Source of the DNA: Clostridia bacterium
Lineage (GTDB): Bacteria > UBA6262 > WVXT01
DNA length: 6,668 nt
NCBI GenBank assembly: GCA_030671905.1
Contig: DAOVHK010000080.1
Span: forward strand, 1 to 6,668
Reading direction: 5' to 3'
Made by a program: the position numbers and the translations under genes. The notes beneath the pieces were generated by a model, which saw only the letters and a list, made by a program, of their open reading frames with translations, was not told the origin of the DNA and ran no database searches. Positions 1 to 6,302 of the stretch are shown piece after piece (position 1 is the stretch's first letter; each line of letters begins with the position of its first letter).

Positions 1-42
1 GGCATGTTGATTCTCTATTCTGTTAGCACCTGTTGAAAAATG

Positions 43-66
43 GTAGTCGCTCCGATTCATCGGAGC
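43..66 (+). repeat. REP-like palindrome 1 with 5' GTAG
   Basis: GTAG at 43-46 precedes a perfect 7-bp stem, GCTCCGA at 49-55 and TCGGAGC at 60-66, closed by a TTCA loop. A GTAG tetranucleotide 5' of a hairpin is the known signature of REP elements recognised by RAYT (TnpA-REP) transposases. The hairpin is not followed by a T-run, so a rho-independent terminator is unlikely. Membership of a repeat family is inferred, because copy number cannot be seen from one window. Confidence 0.45.
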
Positions 67-74
67 ATTTAGGA

Positions 75-93
75 GTAGCAGACTTTAGTCTGC
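75..93 (+). repeat. REP-like palindrome 2 with 5' GTAG
   Basis: GTAG at 75-78 leads into a 6-bp stem, GCAGAC at 78-83 and GTCTGC at 88-93, around a TTTA loop. It has the same orientation and design as the palindrome about 30 bases upstream, so the two form a tandem pair of the kind seen in REP clusters. An outer pairing of AGGAG (71-75) with CTCCT (107-111) could add a further stem. The CTTTAGT core at 83-89 recurs in a weaker hairpin downstream of the operon at 6079-6085. Confidence 0.45.
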
Positions 94-123
94 GTATGCT
101 AAAACCCTCCTGTACTACGCACG

Positions 124-129
124 TATAAT
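124..129 (+). promoter_or_regulatory. Possible -10 box for the car operon
   Basis: A perfect TATAAT lies 51 bases before the carA start codon. No good -35 match sits 16-18 bases upstream (AAAACC at 101-106), and no extended TGn precedes it, so this is a half-supported promoter. If it is used, transcription would start near 136 and give a leader of about 45 bases. Confidence 0.35.
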
Positions 130-169
130 AATCATATAAAAGCTAATAAGACAAGAACAGAATATCAAT

Positions 170-174
170 AGGAG
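170..174 (+). promoter_or_regulatory. Ribosome binding site of carA
   Basis: AGGAG is spaced six bases from the ATG at 181. It supports that start, which also gives the expected CarA N-terminus beginning with a LVLEDGS strand. Confidence 0.75.
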
Positions 175-180
175 AAGAAT

Positions 181-1308
181 ATGAAAGGAATATTAGTGTT
201 AGAGGATGGCAGCTATTTTGAAGGCATTTCCACAGGGAAAGCCGGGGAAAGGATGGGAGAGGTAGTTTTAAATACTGCTGTTGTTGGATACCAGGAGATT
301 ATGACCGACCCGGCAAATGCTGGTAAGATTCTGGTTTTCACCTATCCCTTGATAGGCAACTATGGTGTAGCCAAGAAATTTTCTGAGTCTAAAAAATGTT
401 GGATAGAGGCCTTGGTCATAAAAGAAGAAAGTAAAATGTATTCCAATTGGCAGGCAGAGGACAGTTTCAACAATTTCCTTAAGAAGGAACGTCTGGTTGC
501 CATAAGCGAGGTGGATACAAGGACACTGGCTGTCAAGATTCGAGATAGCGGCCAGATGCTGGGAATAGTTTCCACCCTAGTCCCACTCGCTCGCAAGGAG
601 ACAAAGATTGCTGACTTAGTTAAGAAGGTAAAAGATTATAAGAAATATATGAAAAGGAATTTTATAGCAAATATCTCAAGAGAGATTACAGAAATTAAAG
701 GCAATACTTCAGGACCAAAGATAGCTATATTAGATTTGGGAATCTTGAATAGTTTTCTCGAACAATTAAAGACTCTGGGATGCAATCTTACGTTATTGCC
801 CTATAATACTGATGCAGACAAAATTCTGGGATTGAATCCTGATGGCTTGATTATTTCTAATGGACCAGAAGAAGATGAAGCAATTTCTGGAATTGTAGAG
901 GTAGTTAAGAAGCTCATCGGCAAAATTCCTCTCTTAGGTATTTCTTTAGGACATGAGATAATCTCACTTGCCTTAGGAGGTAGACTAAGGAAACTCAAAC
1001 TAGGCCATCGCGGTGTAAATTATCCGGTGAAGCCACCTTCTTCCTATAAAGGTGATATTACGGTCCAGAACCATTCATTTGTTGTGGATGAGGAGTCAAT
1101 AAAAGATAGAGAGGAGATCAACATTACCCTGCGCAATGTCAATGATAACTCAATCGAGGAGATGGAAAGTGGCCCACTAAAATTTATTTCCACCCAGTAC
1201 TATCCAGTAAGTCCTGGATTTGATGAGGTAAATGGAGTATTCAAAAGATTTTTAAATATGATAGAAAAAAAAGAAAGGAAGTTAACATGCCCAAGCGAAA
1301 AGACATAA
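181..1308 (+). CDS. carA: Carbamoyl-phosphate synthase small subunit, glutaminase site degenerate
   Basis: This is the small subunit of carbamoyl-phosphate synthase, which normally hydrolyses glutamine and passes ammonia to CarB for pyrimidine and arginine synthesis. At 375 residues it is of normal length (E. coli about 382). The N-terminal domain (about 1-150) is well kept, with GEVVLNT, GYQEIMTDP, TYPLIGNYGV (54-63), SNWQAEDS and VDTR (111-114). The C-terminal class I amidotransferase domain (about 178-360) is recognisable by ISNGP, LGISLGHE, QNHSF and QYYPVSPG. However, every catalytic triad position is lost: the Cys is Ser255, the His is Tyr341, and the Glu is Val343 or deleted. Pocket residues have also changed: Gln to Glu259, Gly to Ser299, and GPGDP to GPEED. 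The protein probably serves as a structural partner of CarB in an ammonia-dependent enzyme. The last 22 bases overlap carB, which indicates translational coupling. Family assignment is secure; loss of glutaminase is a strong inference. Confidence 0.95.
   Translation: MKGILVLEDGSYFEGISTGKAGERMGEVVLNTAVVGYQEIMTDPANAGKILVFTYPLIGNYGVAKKFSESKKCWIEALVIKEESKMYSNWQAEDSFNNFLKKERLVAISEVDTRTLAVKIRDSGQMLGIVSTLVPLARKETKIADLVKKVKDYKKYMKRNFIANISREITEIKGNTSGPKIAILDLGILNSFLEQLKTLGCNLTLLPYNTDADKILGLNPDGLIISNGPEEDEAISGIVEVVKKLIGKIPLLGISLGHEIISLALGGRLRKLKLGHRGVNYPVKPPSSYKGDITVQNHSFVVDEESIKDREEINITLRNVNDNSIEEMESGPLKFISTQYYPVSPGFDEVNGVFKRFLNMIEKKERKLTCPSEKT
1275..1279 (+). promoter_or_regulatory. Ribosome binding site of carB inside carA
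   Basis: AAGGA, seven bases before the ATG at 1287, lies within the 3' end of carA. It supports a carB start that overlaps carA by 22 bases, and the MPKRKDINK N-terminus it produces matches the usual CarB start. Confidence 0.65.
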
Positions 1309-4300
1309 ATAAGATATTGATGATAGGCTCAGGTCCTATTGTTATTGGACAGGCCTGTGAATTTGACTATTCTGGTTCTCAAGCCTGTAAGGCTTTAAGA
1401 GAAGAAGGTTACTTTACCATCCTTGTAAATAGCAATCCCGCTACTATTATGACCGACCCTGGTATGGCAGATGTGACCTATGTTGAGCCACTCACCATAG
1501 AAGCGGTTACTGAAATAATAAGAAAAGAGAGACCCGATGCCATTCTGCCCACACTGGGTGGCCAGACAGGTTTGAACCTGGCCTATTTCTTGATGAAAGA
1601 AGGCATACTGGAAAAGTATGGGGTAGAGTCTCTAGGAGCTGATATCGAGGCTATTTCCAGAGCTGAGGATAGAGAGCTGTTTAAGAAGGCAATGCAAGAG
1701 ATAGGCGTAGATGTTCCTAAAAGTGGAATTGCTACAAATCTGGAAGAGGGCATGAGGATAGGCCTGGAGATAGGATTCCCATTGATTTTGAGACCAGCGT
1801 ATTGTTTAGGAGGCAGCGGTAGTTCTACTGCCTATAATAAAGAGGAATTGGAAGAGTTTCTAATAAAGGGACTGGAGATAAGTCCTGTGGGACAAGTATT
1901 GGTGGAGCAATCTGTACTGGGGTGGAAAGAGATAGAGTATGAAGTGATGAGGGACTGCGTGGATAATGTTATTATGATTACTTCTATGGAGAATGTCGAT
2001 CCCATGGGTGTACATACTGGGGATAGCATTGTGGTTGCGCCATCGCAGAGCCTGACCGGAGAGGAATACGCACAGTTTGTGAATCTATCCAAAAAGATTA
2101 TAAGAAAGGTGGGCATAACCGGGGGAGGGGCGAATATTCAATTTGGACAGAACCCGGATAATGGACACATTGTGATTATCGAAGTCAATCCCAGACTTTC
2201 CCGGAGTTCAGCTTTAGCTTCTAAAGCTACTGGTTTTCCCATTGCCAGGGTGGCTACAAAATTGGCTGTGGGCTTTACTCTTCCCGAGGTTCTCAATCAG
2301 ATTACAGGAAAGACAACGTCATTCTTTGAGCCTACGATTGATTATTGTGTATTTAAAATTTGTAGATTTACTTTTGAAAAATTTCCTCAAGTGCAAAGGG
2401 TCATAAATACATCTATGAAAGCAGTTGGTGAGGCGATGTCTATTGGCAGAAACTTTAAGGAAGCACTCCAGAAAGGAATAAGGTCTACTGAGACAGGAAG
2501 ATTCGGATTGGGTTCAGATGGAAAAGACAAAATAACCGATGAAGCATTGAAATCACCTTCAGAGGATTTGATTCAGGAAGTAAAAGAAAAAATAAGAATT
2601 CCCCATGATGAGAGACTATTTTTTATCAGATACGGTCTTGAGCTTGGACTAACTGTCGATGAGATTTACGAGCTATCAAAAATTGATAGGTGGTTCATAG
2701 ATAATATGAAGCAGATCGTAGAGCTGGGAAAAGAGATAAAGAGATATAAAGGTAAAAATGCAAAAATTAAAATTCCCCCAGAGTTGCTTGAAAAAGCGAA
2801 AAAGGATGGCTTCTCAGATATACAGATTGCCTATCTTCTAAATTCGACAGAGAAAAAAATAAGATCTTATAGAAAAAAGTGCAATATAAAAACGGTGTAT
2901 AAATTAGTAGATACCTGCGCAGGAGAGTTTAAAGCGGAGAGACCATATTATTATTCTACATATGAGACCAAGGATGAAAGCCAGCCGTCTGCGAATAAGA
3001 AGGTTCTTATCCTGGGAGGGGGACCTAATAGAATTGGGCAGGGTATAGAGTTTGACTACTGTTGTTGTCACGCATCGTATGCTCTAAAAGAAGAAGGCAT
3101 GGAAAGCATTATGGTAAATTGCAATCCAGAGACTGTCTCCACAGATTATGATACTTCAGACAAATTGTATTTTGAACCTTTGACAGTCGAGGACGTATTA
3201 AATATTGTGGATATTGAAAAACCTGTCGGAGTGATAGTTCAGTTTGGAGGCCAAACTCCACTGAACATATCTGTCCCATTAGCCAAGGCGGGATTGAAGA
3301 TTTTAGGAACCAGCCCTGATTCTATAGACCGGGCAGAGAATAGAAAAAGGTTCCAACAGATGCTTAAAAAATTGAAACTCATCCAGCCTGATAACGGGAC
3401 AGCTACCTCGTTCGAAGGAGCAAAGAAGGTTGCCAACAGGATAGGATATCCAGTAGTAGTAAGGCCTTCTTATGTTCTCGGTGGTAGAGCAATGGAGATA
3501 GTCTATGATGAGGAAGGTTTAAGCAAGTTTATGGAAAAAGCAGTGGAGGCATCTCCTGAACGTCCAATTCTTATCGACAAATTCTTAGAAGATGCTATAG
3601 AAGTTGATGTGGATGCAATAGCAGATGGTAAGAGGTGCGTAATTGGTGGGATTATGGAGCATATCGAAGAAGCAGGTATCCATTCCGGTGACAGTGCAAT
3701 GGTCCTTCCGCCATATACTTTAGGGGAAGATATAATAGAACTTATAAAGAAGAATACTTATGCTATGGCAAAAGAATTGAACGTGAAAGGACTTTTGAAT
3801 ATCCAGTACGCAATCAAGAATAATGTGGTCTATGTTCTGGAGGTAAATCCCAGGGCAAGTAGAACAATTCCACTTGTGAGCAAGGTCATAGGGGCTCCTC
3901 TGGTAAACCTGGCAACTAAGATAATGCTGGGAAAGACCCTGCAAGAGTTAGGATTTACCAAGGAAAAGGAAATCAGTCATGTTGCCGTAAAAGAGTCTGT
4001 ATTTCCTTTTATAAGGTTTCCCGGCGCAGATGCAATCTTGGGCCCGGAGATGAAATCCACAGGGGAGGTTATGGGAATAGATTCCACATTTGGTGTAGCT
4101 TATGCGAAGAGCCAGATAGCTGCTGGACAAAAGTTGCCCAAAAAGGGGAATGTATTCATAAGTGTGAAGAATCAGGATAAGAGGAATATAGTGTTCATTG
4201 CCAAAAAACTTGCTGACCTCGGGTTTAAGATTATGGCCACTTCTGGTACAGCAGATGCCCTTATGAAGAATGACATAGAAGTAGAGACTCTGCCTAAACT

Positions 4301-4550
4301 TCACGAAGGAAGGCCTAATATTATTGATTTAATAAAAGATAGCAAAGTAGACCTGATAATAAACACTCCTGCTGGAAAAGTGACCAAAGAGGATGAGGTG
4401 AAGATAAGGTCCCATGCAATTCTTTACAGTGTGCCTCTCATAACTACTATTGCTGGCGCACAGGCATCTGTTAATGGAATTGAGAATTTGATTAAGAGAC
4501 CAGAGGTGTCTGTAAAATCGTTACAGGAATACCATAAAGAGATAAAATAA
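1287..4550 (+). CDS. carB: Carbamoyl-phosphate synthase large subunit
   Basis: CarB makes carbamoyl phosphate from bicarbonate, ammonia and two ATP. It is full length at 1087 residues (E. coli 1073). Order: carboxyphosphate half (1-400), oligomerisation region (about 400-555), carbamate-phosphorylating half (about 570-940), MGS-like allosteric domain (about 950-1075). In the first ATP-grasp site Arg129, Arg169, Glu215, Gln285, Glu299 and Asn301 coincide with E. coli numbering. In the second, Arg726, Glu772, Gln840, Glu852 and Asn854 are offset by 11. The ornithine-site ligands (Glu794, Asp802, Glu903, Thr1053) and the nucleotide-site residues Thr985, Thr988, Lys1004 and Asn1026 are kept, so allosteric control by ornithine and UMP/IMP looks possible. 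It overlaps carA, ends in tandem TAATAA stops, and the next gene starts 23 bases on. Nothing suggests damage, in contrast to its small subunit. Confidence 0.98.
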   Translation: MPKRKDINKILMIGSGPIVIGQACEFDYSGSQACKALREEGYFTILVNSNPATIMTDPGMADVTYVEPLTIEAVTEIIRKERPDAILPTLGGQTGLNLAYFLMKEGILEKYGVESLGADIEAISRAEDRELFKKAMQEIGVDVPKSGIATNLEEGMRIGLEIGFPLILRPAYCLGGSGSSTAYNKEELEEFLIKGLEISPVGQVLVEQSVLGWKEIEYEVMRDCVDNVIMITSMENVDPMGVHTGDSIVVAPSQSLTGEEYAQFVNLSKKIIRKVGITGGGANIQFGQNPDNGHIVIIEVNPRLSRSSALASKATGFPIARVATKLAVGFTLPEVLNQITGKTTSFFEPTIDYCVFKICRFTFEKFPQVQRVINTSMKAVGEAMSIGRNFKEALQKGIRSTETGRFGLGSDGKDKITDEALKSPSEDLIQEVKEKIRIPHDERLFFIRYGLELGLTVDEIYELSKIDRWFIDNMKQIVELGKEIKRYKGKNAKIKIPPELLEKAKKDGFSDIQIAYLLNSTEKKIRSYRKKCNIKTVYKLVDTCAGEFKAERPYYYSTYETKDESQPSANKKVLILGGGPNRIGQGIEFDYCCCHASYALKEEGMESIMVNCNPETVSTDYDTSDKLYFEPLTVEDVLNIVDIEKPVGVIVQFGGQTPLNISVPLAKAGLKILGTSPDSIDRAENRKRFQQMLKKLKLIQPDNGTATSFEGAKKVANRIGYPVVVRPSYVLGGRAMEIVYDEEGLSKFMEKAVEASPERPILIDKFLEDAIEVDVDAIADGKRCVIGGIMEHIEEAGIHSGDSAMVLPPYTLGEDIIELIKKNTYAMAKELNVKGLLNIQYAIKNNVVYVLEVNPRASRTIPLVSKVIGAPLVNLATKIMLGKTLQELGFTKEKEISHVAVKESVFPFIRFPGADAILGPEMKSTGEVMGIDSTFGVAYAKSQIAAGQKLPKKGNVFISVKNQDKRNIVFIAKKLADLGFKIMATSGTADALMKNDIEVETLPKLHEGRPNIIDLIKDSKVDLIINTPAGKVTKEDEVKIRSHAILYSVPLITTIAGAQASVNGIENLIKRPEVSVKSLQEYHKEIK

Positions 4551-4561
4551 TAATTTATGTC

Positions 4562-4568
4562 AGGGGGT
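4562..4568 (+). promoter_or_regulatory. Ribosome binding site of the purF homologue
   Basis: AGGGGGT differs from AGGAGGT by one base and lies five bases before the ATG at 4574. It fixes the start so that the protein begins Met-Ser-Gly-Ile-Phe-Gly. No propeptide is therefore present, and Ser2 falls exactly where mature PurF has its catalytic Cys1. Confidence 0.65.
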
Positions 4569-4573
4569 AAAAG

Positions 4574-6049
4574 ATGAGCGGGATTTTTGGAGTGGTTTCT
4601 AAGAGAAATTGTGTAGAGATTCTCTTCTATGGGACGGATTACCATTCCCATTTGGGCACAGAATATGGAGGTATGGCAGTCCTGGGAGAGGATTTCACCC
4701 GCCAGATACACAATATAAGCCAGGATCAGTTTAAGTCAAAATTCTATCAAGATTTCAAGCGTATGAAGGGCAACAAGGGCATCGGCGTTATTAGCGCCTT
4801 TGATGAACAGCCTATTTATCTAAACTCCAAGTTTGGTCCGTTTTGTATAGTCACTAATGGCATCTTAGAAAATATCGAAGAATTAGCAGGGGGGCTTTTG
4901 GAAAAAGGAATAACCTTCAGTGAAGTGAGTAAAGGTATGGTTAATGTAACTGAGCTCGTAGCCAAGTTAATCAGTCAGGGGAACAATTTGATAGATGGCA
5001 TAGAGAAGATGTTCGATGCCATAGATGGTTCCTGCTCACTTTTACTATTGAATAGAGATGGAGTCTATGCTGCCAGAGATAGGTATGGGTATACGCCCCT
5101 GGTAGTGGGAAAGAGAGAGGATGCCTGGGCAGTTACTTCTGAGAGTAGCGCCTTCCCTAATATTGAGTTCAAAATGGTGAAGTACCTCGAGCCCGGGGAG
5201 ATAGTTCTGATAAATGAGAAGGGCATGCTCCAAAGGAAACCGGGTGGAGAGATGAATCAAATCTGTGCATTTCTCTGGATATATGCCGGCTTTCCTGCTT
5301 CCAGTTATGAAGGGATAAATGTAGAGACAGTAAGGGAAAGGTGCGGAAGGTTTCTGGCAAAAAGGGATGGGGATATAGAAGTAGATGTAGTTTCTGGAGT
5401 TCCCGATTCAGGAACTGCACACGCTCTGGGATATGCCATGGAGTCGGGGAAGCCTTACCGGCGACCTCTGGTGAAGTATACACCTGGATATGGGAGAAGC
5501 TACACTCCTCCTTCGCAGGAGGCCCGAGATTTGATAGCCAGGATGAAGCTCATTCCTATCAAAGAGATAGTTGAAGGTAACAGGATTGTAGTATGTGAGG
5601 ATTCTATAGTCAGAGGGACTCAGCTTAAGAACTTCACCGTAAAGAAGCTATGGGATAACGGTGCCCGGGAGGTTCACATAAGGCCCGCCTGCCCTCCATT
5701 GATGTTTCCCTGCAGGTTTAATTTCTCCACGCGTTCCATCTATGAACTCGCTGCCCGCAGGGCCATTCGCAGCATGGAGGGGCAAGATGTGAAGAATGTG
5801 TCAAAATATATAGACCATAATTCTCGAGAATATAAGAAGATGGTGGAATGGATTGCCAAGGAGTTAGAAGTTACCACGATTAGATACCAGACTGTGGATG
5901 ACATGGTGAAGGCCATCGGGCTTCCTAAGGAGAAGCTGTGCCTTTATTGCTGGACCGGTGAATATCCAAAACCAATGGCGGGTAAAAGAGAAAAGAAAGA
6001 GAGAATACCGGCTGTTAAGAAGAAAGCGGAAGCCAAGAGAAAAGTATGA
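4574..6049 (+). CDS. PurF-type amidophosphoribosyltransferase homologue lacking glutaminase residues
   Basis: This is a homologue of PurF, which makes phosphoribosylamine from PRPP and glutamine. At 491 residues it is of normal length. An N-terminal Ntn amidotransferase domain (about 1-225) is followed by a phosphoribosyltransferase domain (about 230-465). The PRPP loop CEDSIVRGTQ (341-350) and GVPDSG (275-280) are intact. Cys231, Cys380, Cys456 and Cys459 match the four [4Fe-4S] ligands of Bacillus-type PurF. The glutaminase half is altered: the nucleophilic Cys is Ser2, the glutamine-binding Arg (GHVRYST motif) is Ser74, and the Asp (SDSE motif) is Val125. HRGQ is HLGT (26-29), while Asn95-Gly96 remain. 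The usual KNRYVGRTF loop reads KYTPGYGRSY (301-310). A Lys/Arg-rich tail covers about 470-491. It may be an ammonia-dependent PurF or a paralogue with another PRPP-linked role. Ser2, exposed after Met removal, could still be an Ntn nucleophile, but glutamine recognition looks lost. Position directly after carB suggests a shared transcript. Confidence 0.9.
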   Translation: MSGIFGVVSKRNCVEILFYGTDYHSHLGTEYGGMAVLGEDFTRQIHNISQDQFKSKFYQDFKRMKGNKGIGVISAFDEQPIYLNSKFGPFCIVTNGILENIEELAGGLLEKGITFSEVSKGMVNVTELVAKLISQGNNLIDGIEKMFDAIDGSCSLLLLNRDGVYAARDRYGYTPLVVGKREDAWAVTSESSAFPNIEFKMVKYLEPGEIVLINEKGMLQRKPGGEMNQICAFLWIYAGFPASSYEGINVETVRERCGRFLAKRDGDIEVDVVSGVPDSGTAHALGYAMESGKPYRRPLVKYTPGYGRSYTPPSQEARDLIARMKLIPIKEIVEGNRIVVCEDSIVRGTQLKNFTVKKLWDNGAREVHIRPACPPLMFPCRFNFSTRSIYELAARRAIRSMEGQDVKNVSKYIDHNSREYKKMVEWIAKELEVTTIRYQTVDDMVKAIGLPKEKLCLYCWTGEYPKPMAGKREKKERIPAVKKKAEAKRKV

Positions 6050-6069
6050 AATAAATTAGTGCCCGCTAC

Positions 6070-6095
6070 AGGCTGAATCTTTAGTGATTATGCCT
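6070..6095. repeat. Degenerate hairpin sharing the CTTTAGT core
   Basis: The arms 6070-6079 and 6086-6095 pair at 8 of 10 positions around a TTTAGT loop. CTAC at 6094-6097 borders it, which reads GTAG 5' of the hairpin on the minus strand. The heptamer CTTTAGT (6079-6085) also forms the centre of the palindrome at 78-93. This may be a decayed REP-like copy in the opposite orientation, but a single shared 7-mer is weak evidence. Confidence 0.25.
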
Positions 6096-6288
6096 ACAAG
6101 TTACTTACGCAACTTCGCCAATGAATAATGGAAAGACGCTGGTGAATTCAGTGCCTGCCGAATATTTTGCCACCCGATAAAGATGAGGTTGTAAAATAGA
6201 AACCCTAAATGTTTAGTATCTGGGATTCTTTGTCCATACTATATACAAATAAGAGAAGGGATATCTCAGTCTTTTTTAACCATATTCT

Positions 6289-6295
6289 AGGAGGT
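6289..6295 (+). promoter_or_regulatory. Ribosome binding site of the permease gene
   Basis: A perfect AGGAGGT lies seven bases before the ATG at 6303. An in-frame TAG at 6288-6290 rules out any longer start, so this site decides the N-terminus. Confidence 0.8.
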
Positions 6296-6302
6296 ATTGG
6301 GA

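Larger units (their letters stand above)
1..180. other. Non-coding leader upstream of carA
   Basis: No supportable gene lies here. The forward frames entering from the left edge meet stops within about 36 bases, so at most a short C-terminal scrap of an upstream gene could be present, and it cannot be identified. The stretch contains two palindromes preceded by GTAG, a TATAAT box and the carA ribosome binding site, each listed separately. I see no T-rich attenuator and no recognisable riboswitch between the TATAAT box and carA, so the sequence gives no sign of leader control of pyrimidine synthesis. Confidence 0.6.
6050..6302. other. Non-coding gap between the car operon and the permease gene
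   Basis: No convincing gene lies in this 253-base gap. It holds one weak hairpin (listed separately) and an 8-bp palindrome TGAATTCA at 6143-6150. I see no hairpin followed by a T-run after the purF homologue, and no convincing -35/-10 pair for the permease. Whether the permease belongs to the same transcript is therefore undecided, though a gap this long favours separate transcription. Confidence 0.5.

Noticed and set aside
49..70. Rho-independent terminator for a gene upstream of the window
   Set aside because: The hairpin is strong, but only ATTTA follows, not a T-run. The 5' GTAG and tandem arrangement fit a REP-like element better.
943..1209. Sequencing error or pseudogene as the explanation for the CarA substitutions
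   Set aside because: Ser255 and Tyr341 each need one base change, but together with Val343, the one-codon loss, Glu259, Ser299 and the altered GPEED loop in an uninterrupted frame, error or recent decay is unlikely.
3948..4304. 118-codon minus-strand open frame opposite carB
   Set aside because: It is antisense to the conserved allosteric domain of CarB and its translation shows no family features.
5341..5574. 77-codon plus-strand open frame inside the purF homologue
   Set aside because: It lies entirely within conserved PurF coding sequence in another frame and has no ribosome binding site.
6069..6157. Inverted repeat CAGGCTGAAT / ATTCAgtGCCTG as ends of a small mobile element
   Set aside because: The pairing needs a 2-base bulge, no target duplication is visible, and the left arm is better explained by the local hairpin at 6070-6095.
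6189..6217. Promoter for the permease (TTGTAA ... TTTAGT, 17-base spacing)
   Set aside because: Each box matches only 4 of 6 consensus positions, which is expected by chance in AT-rich DNA.
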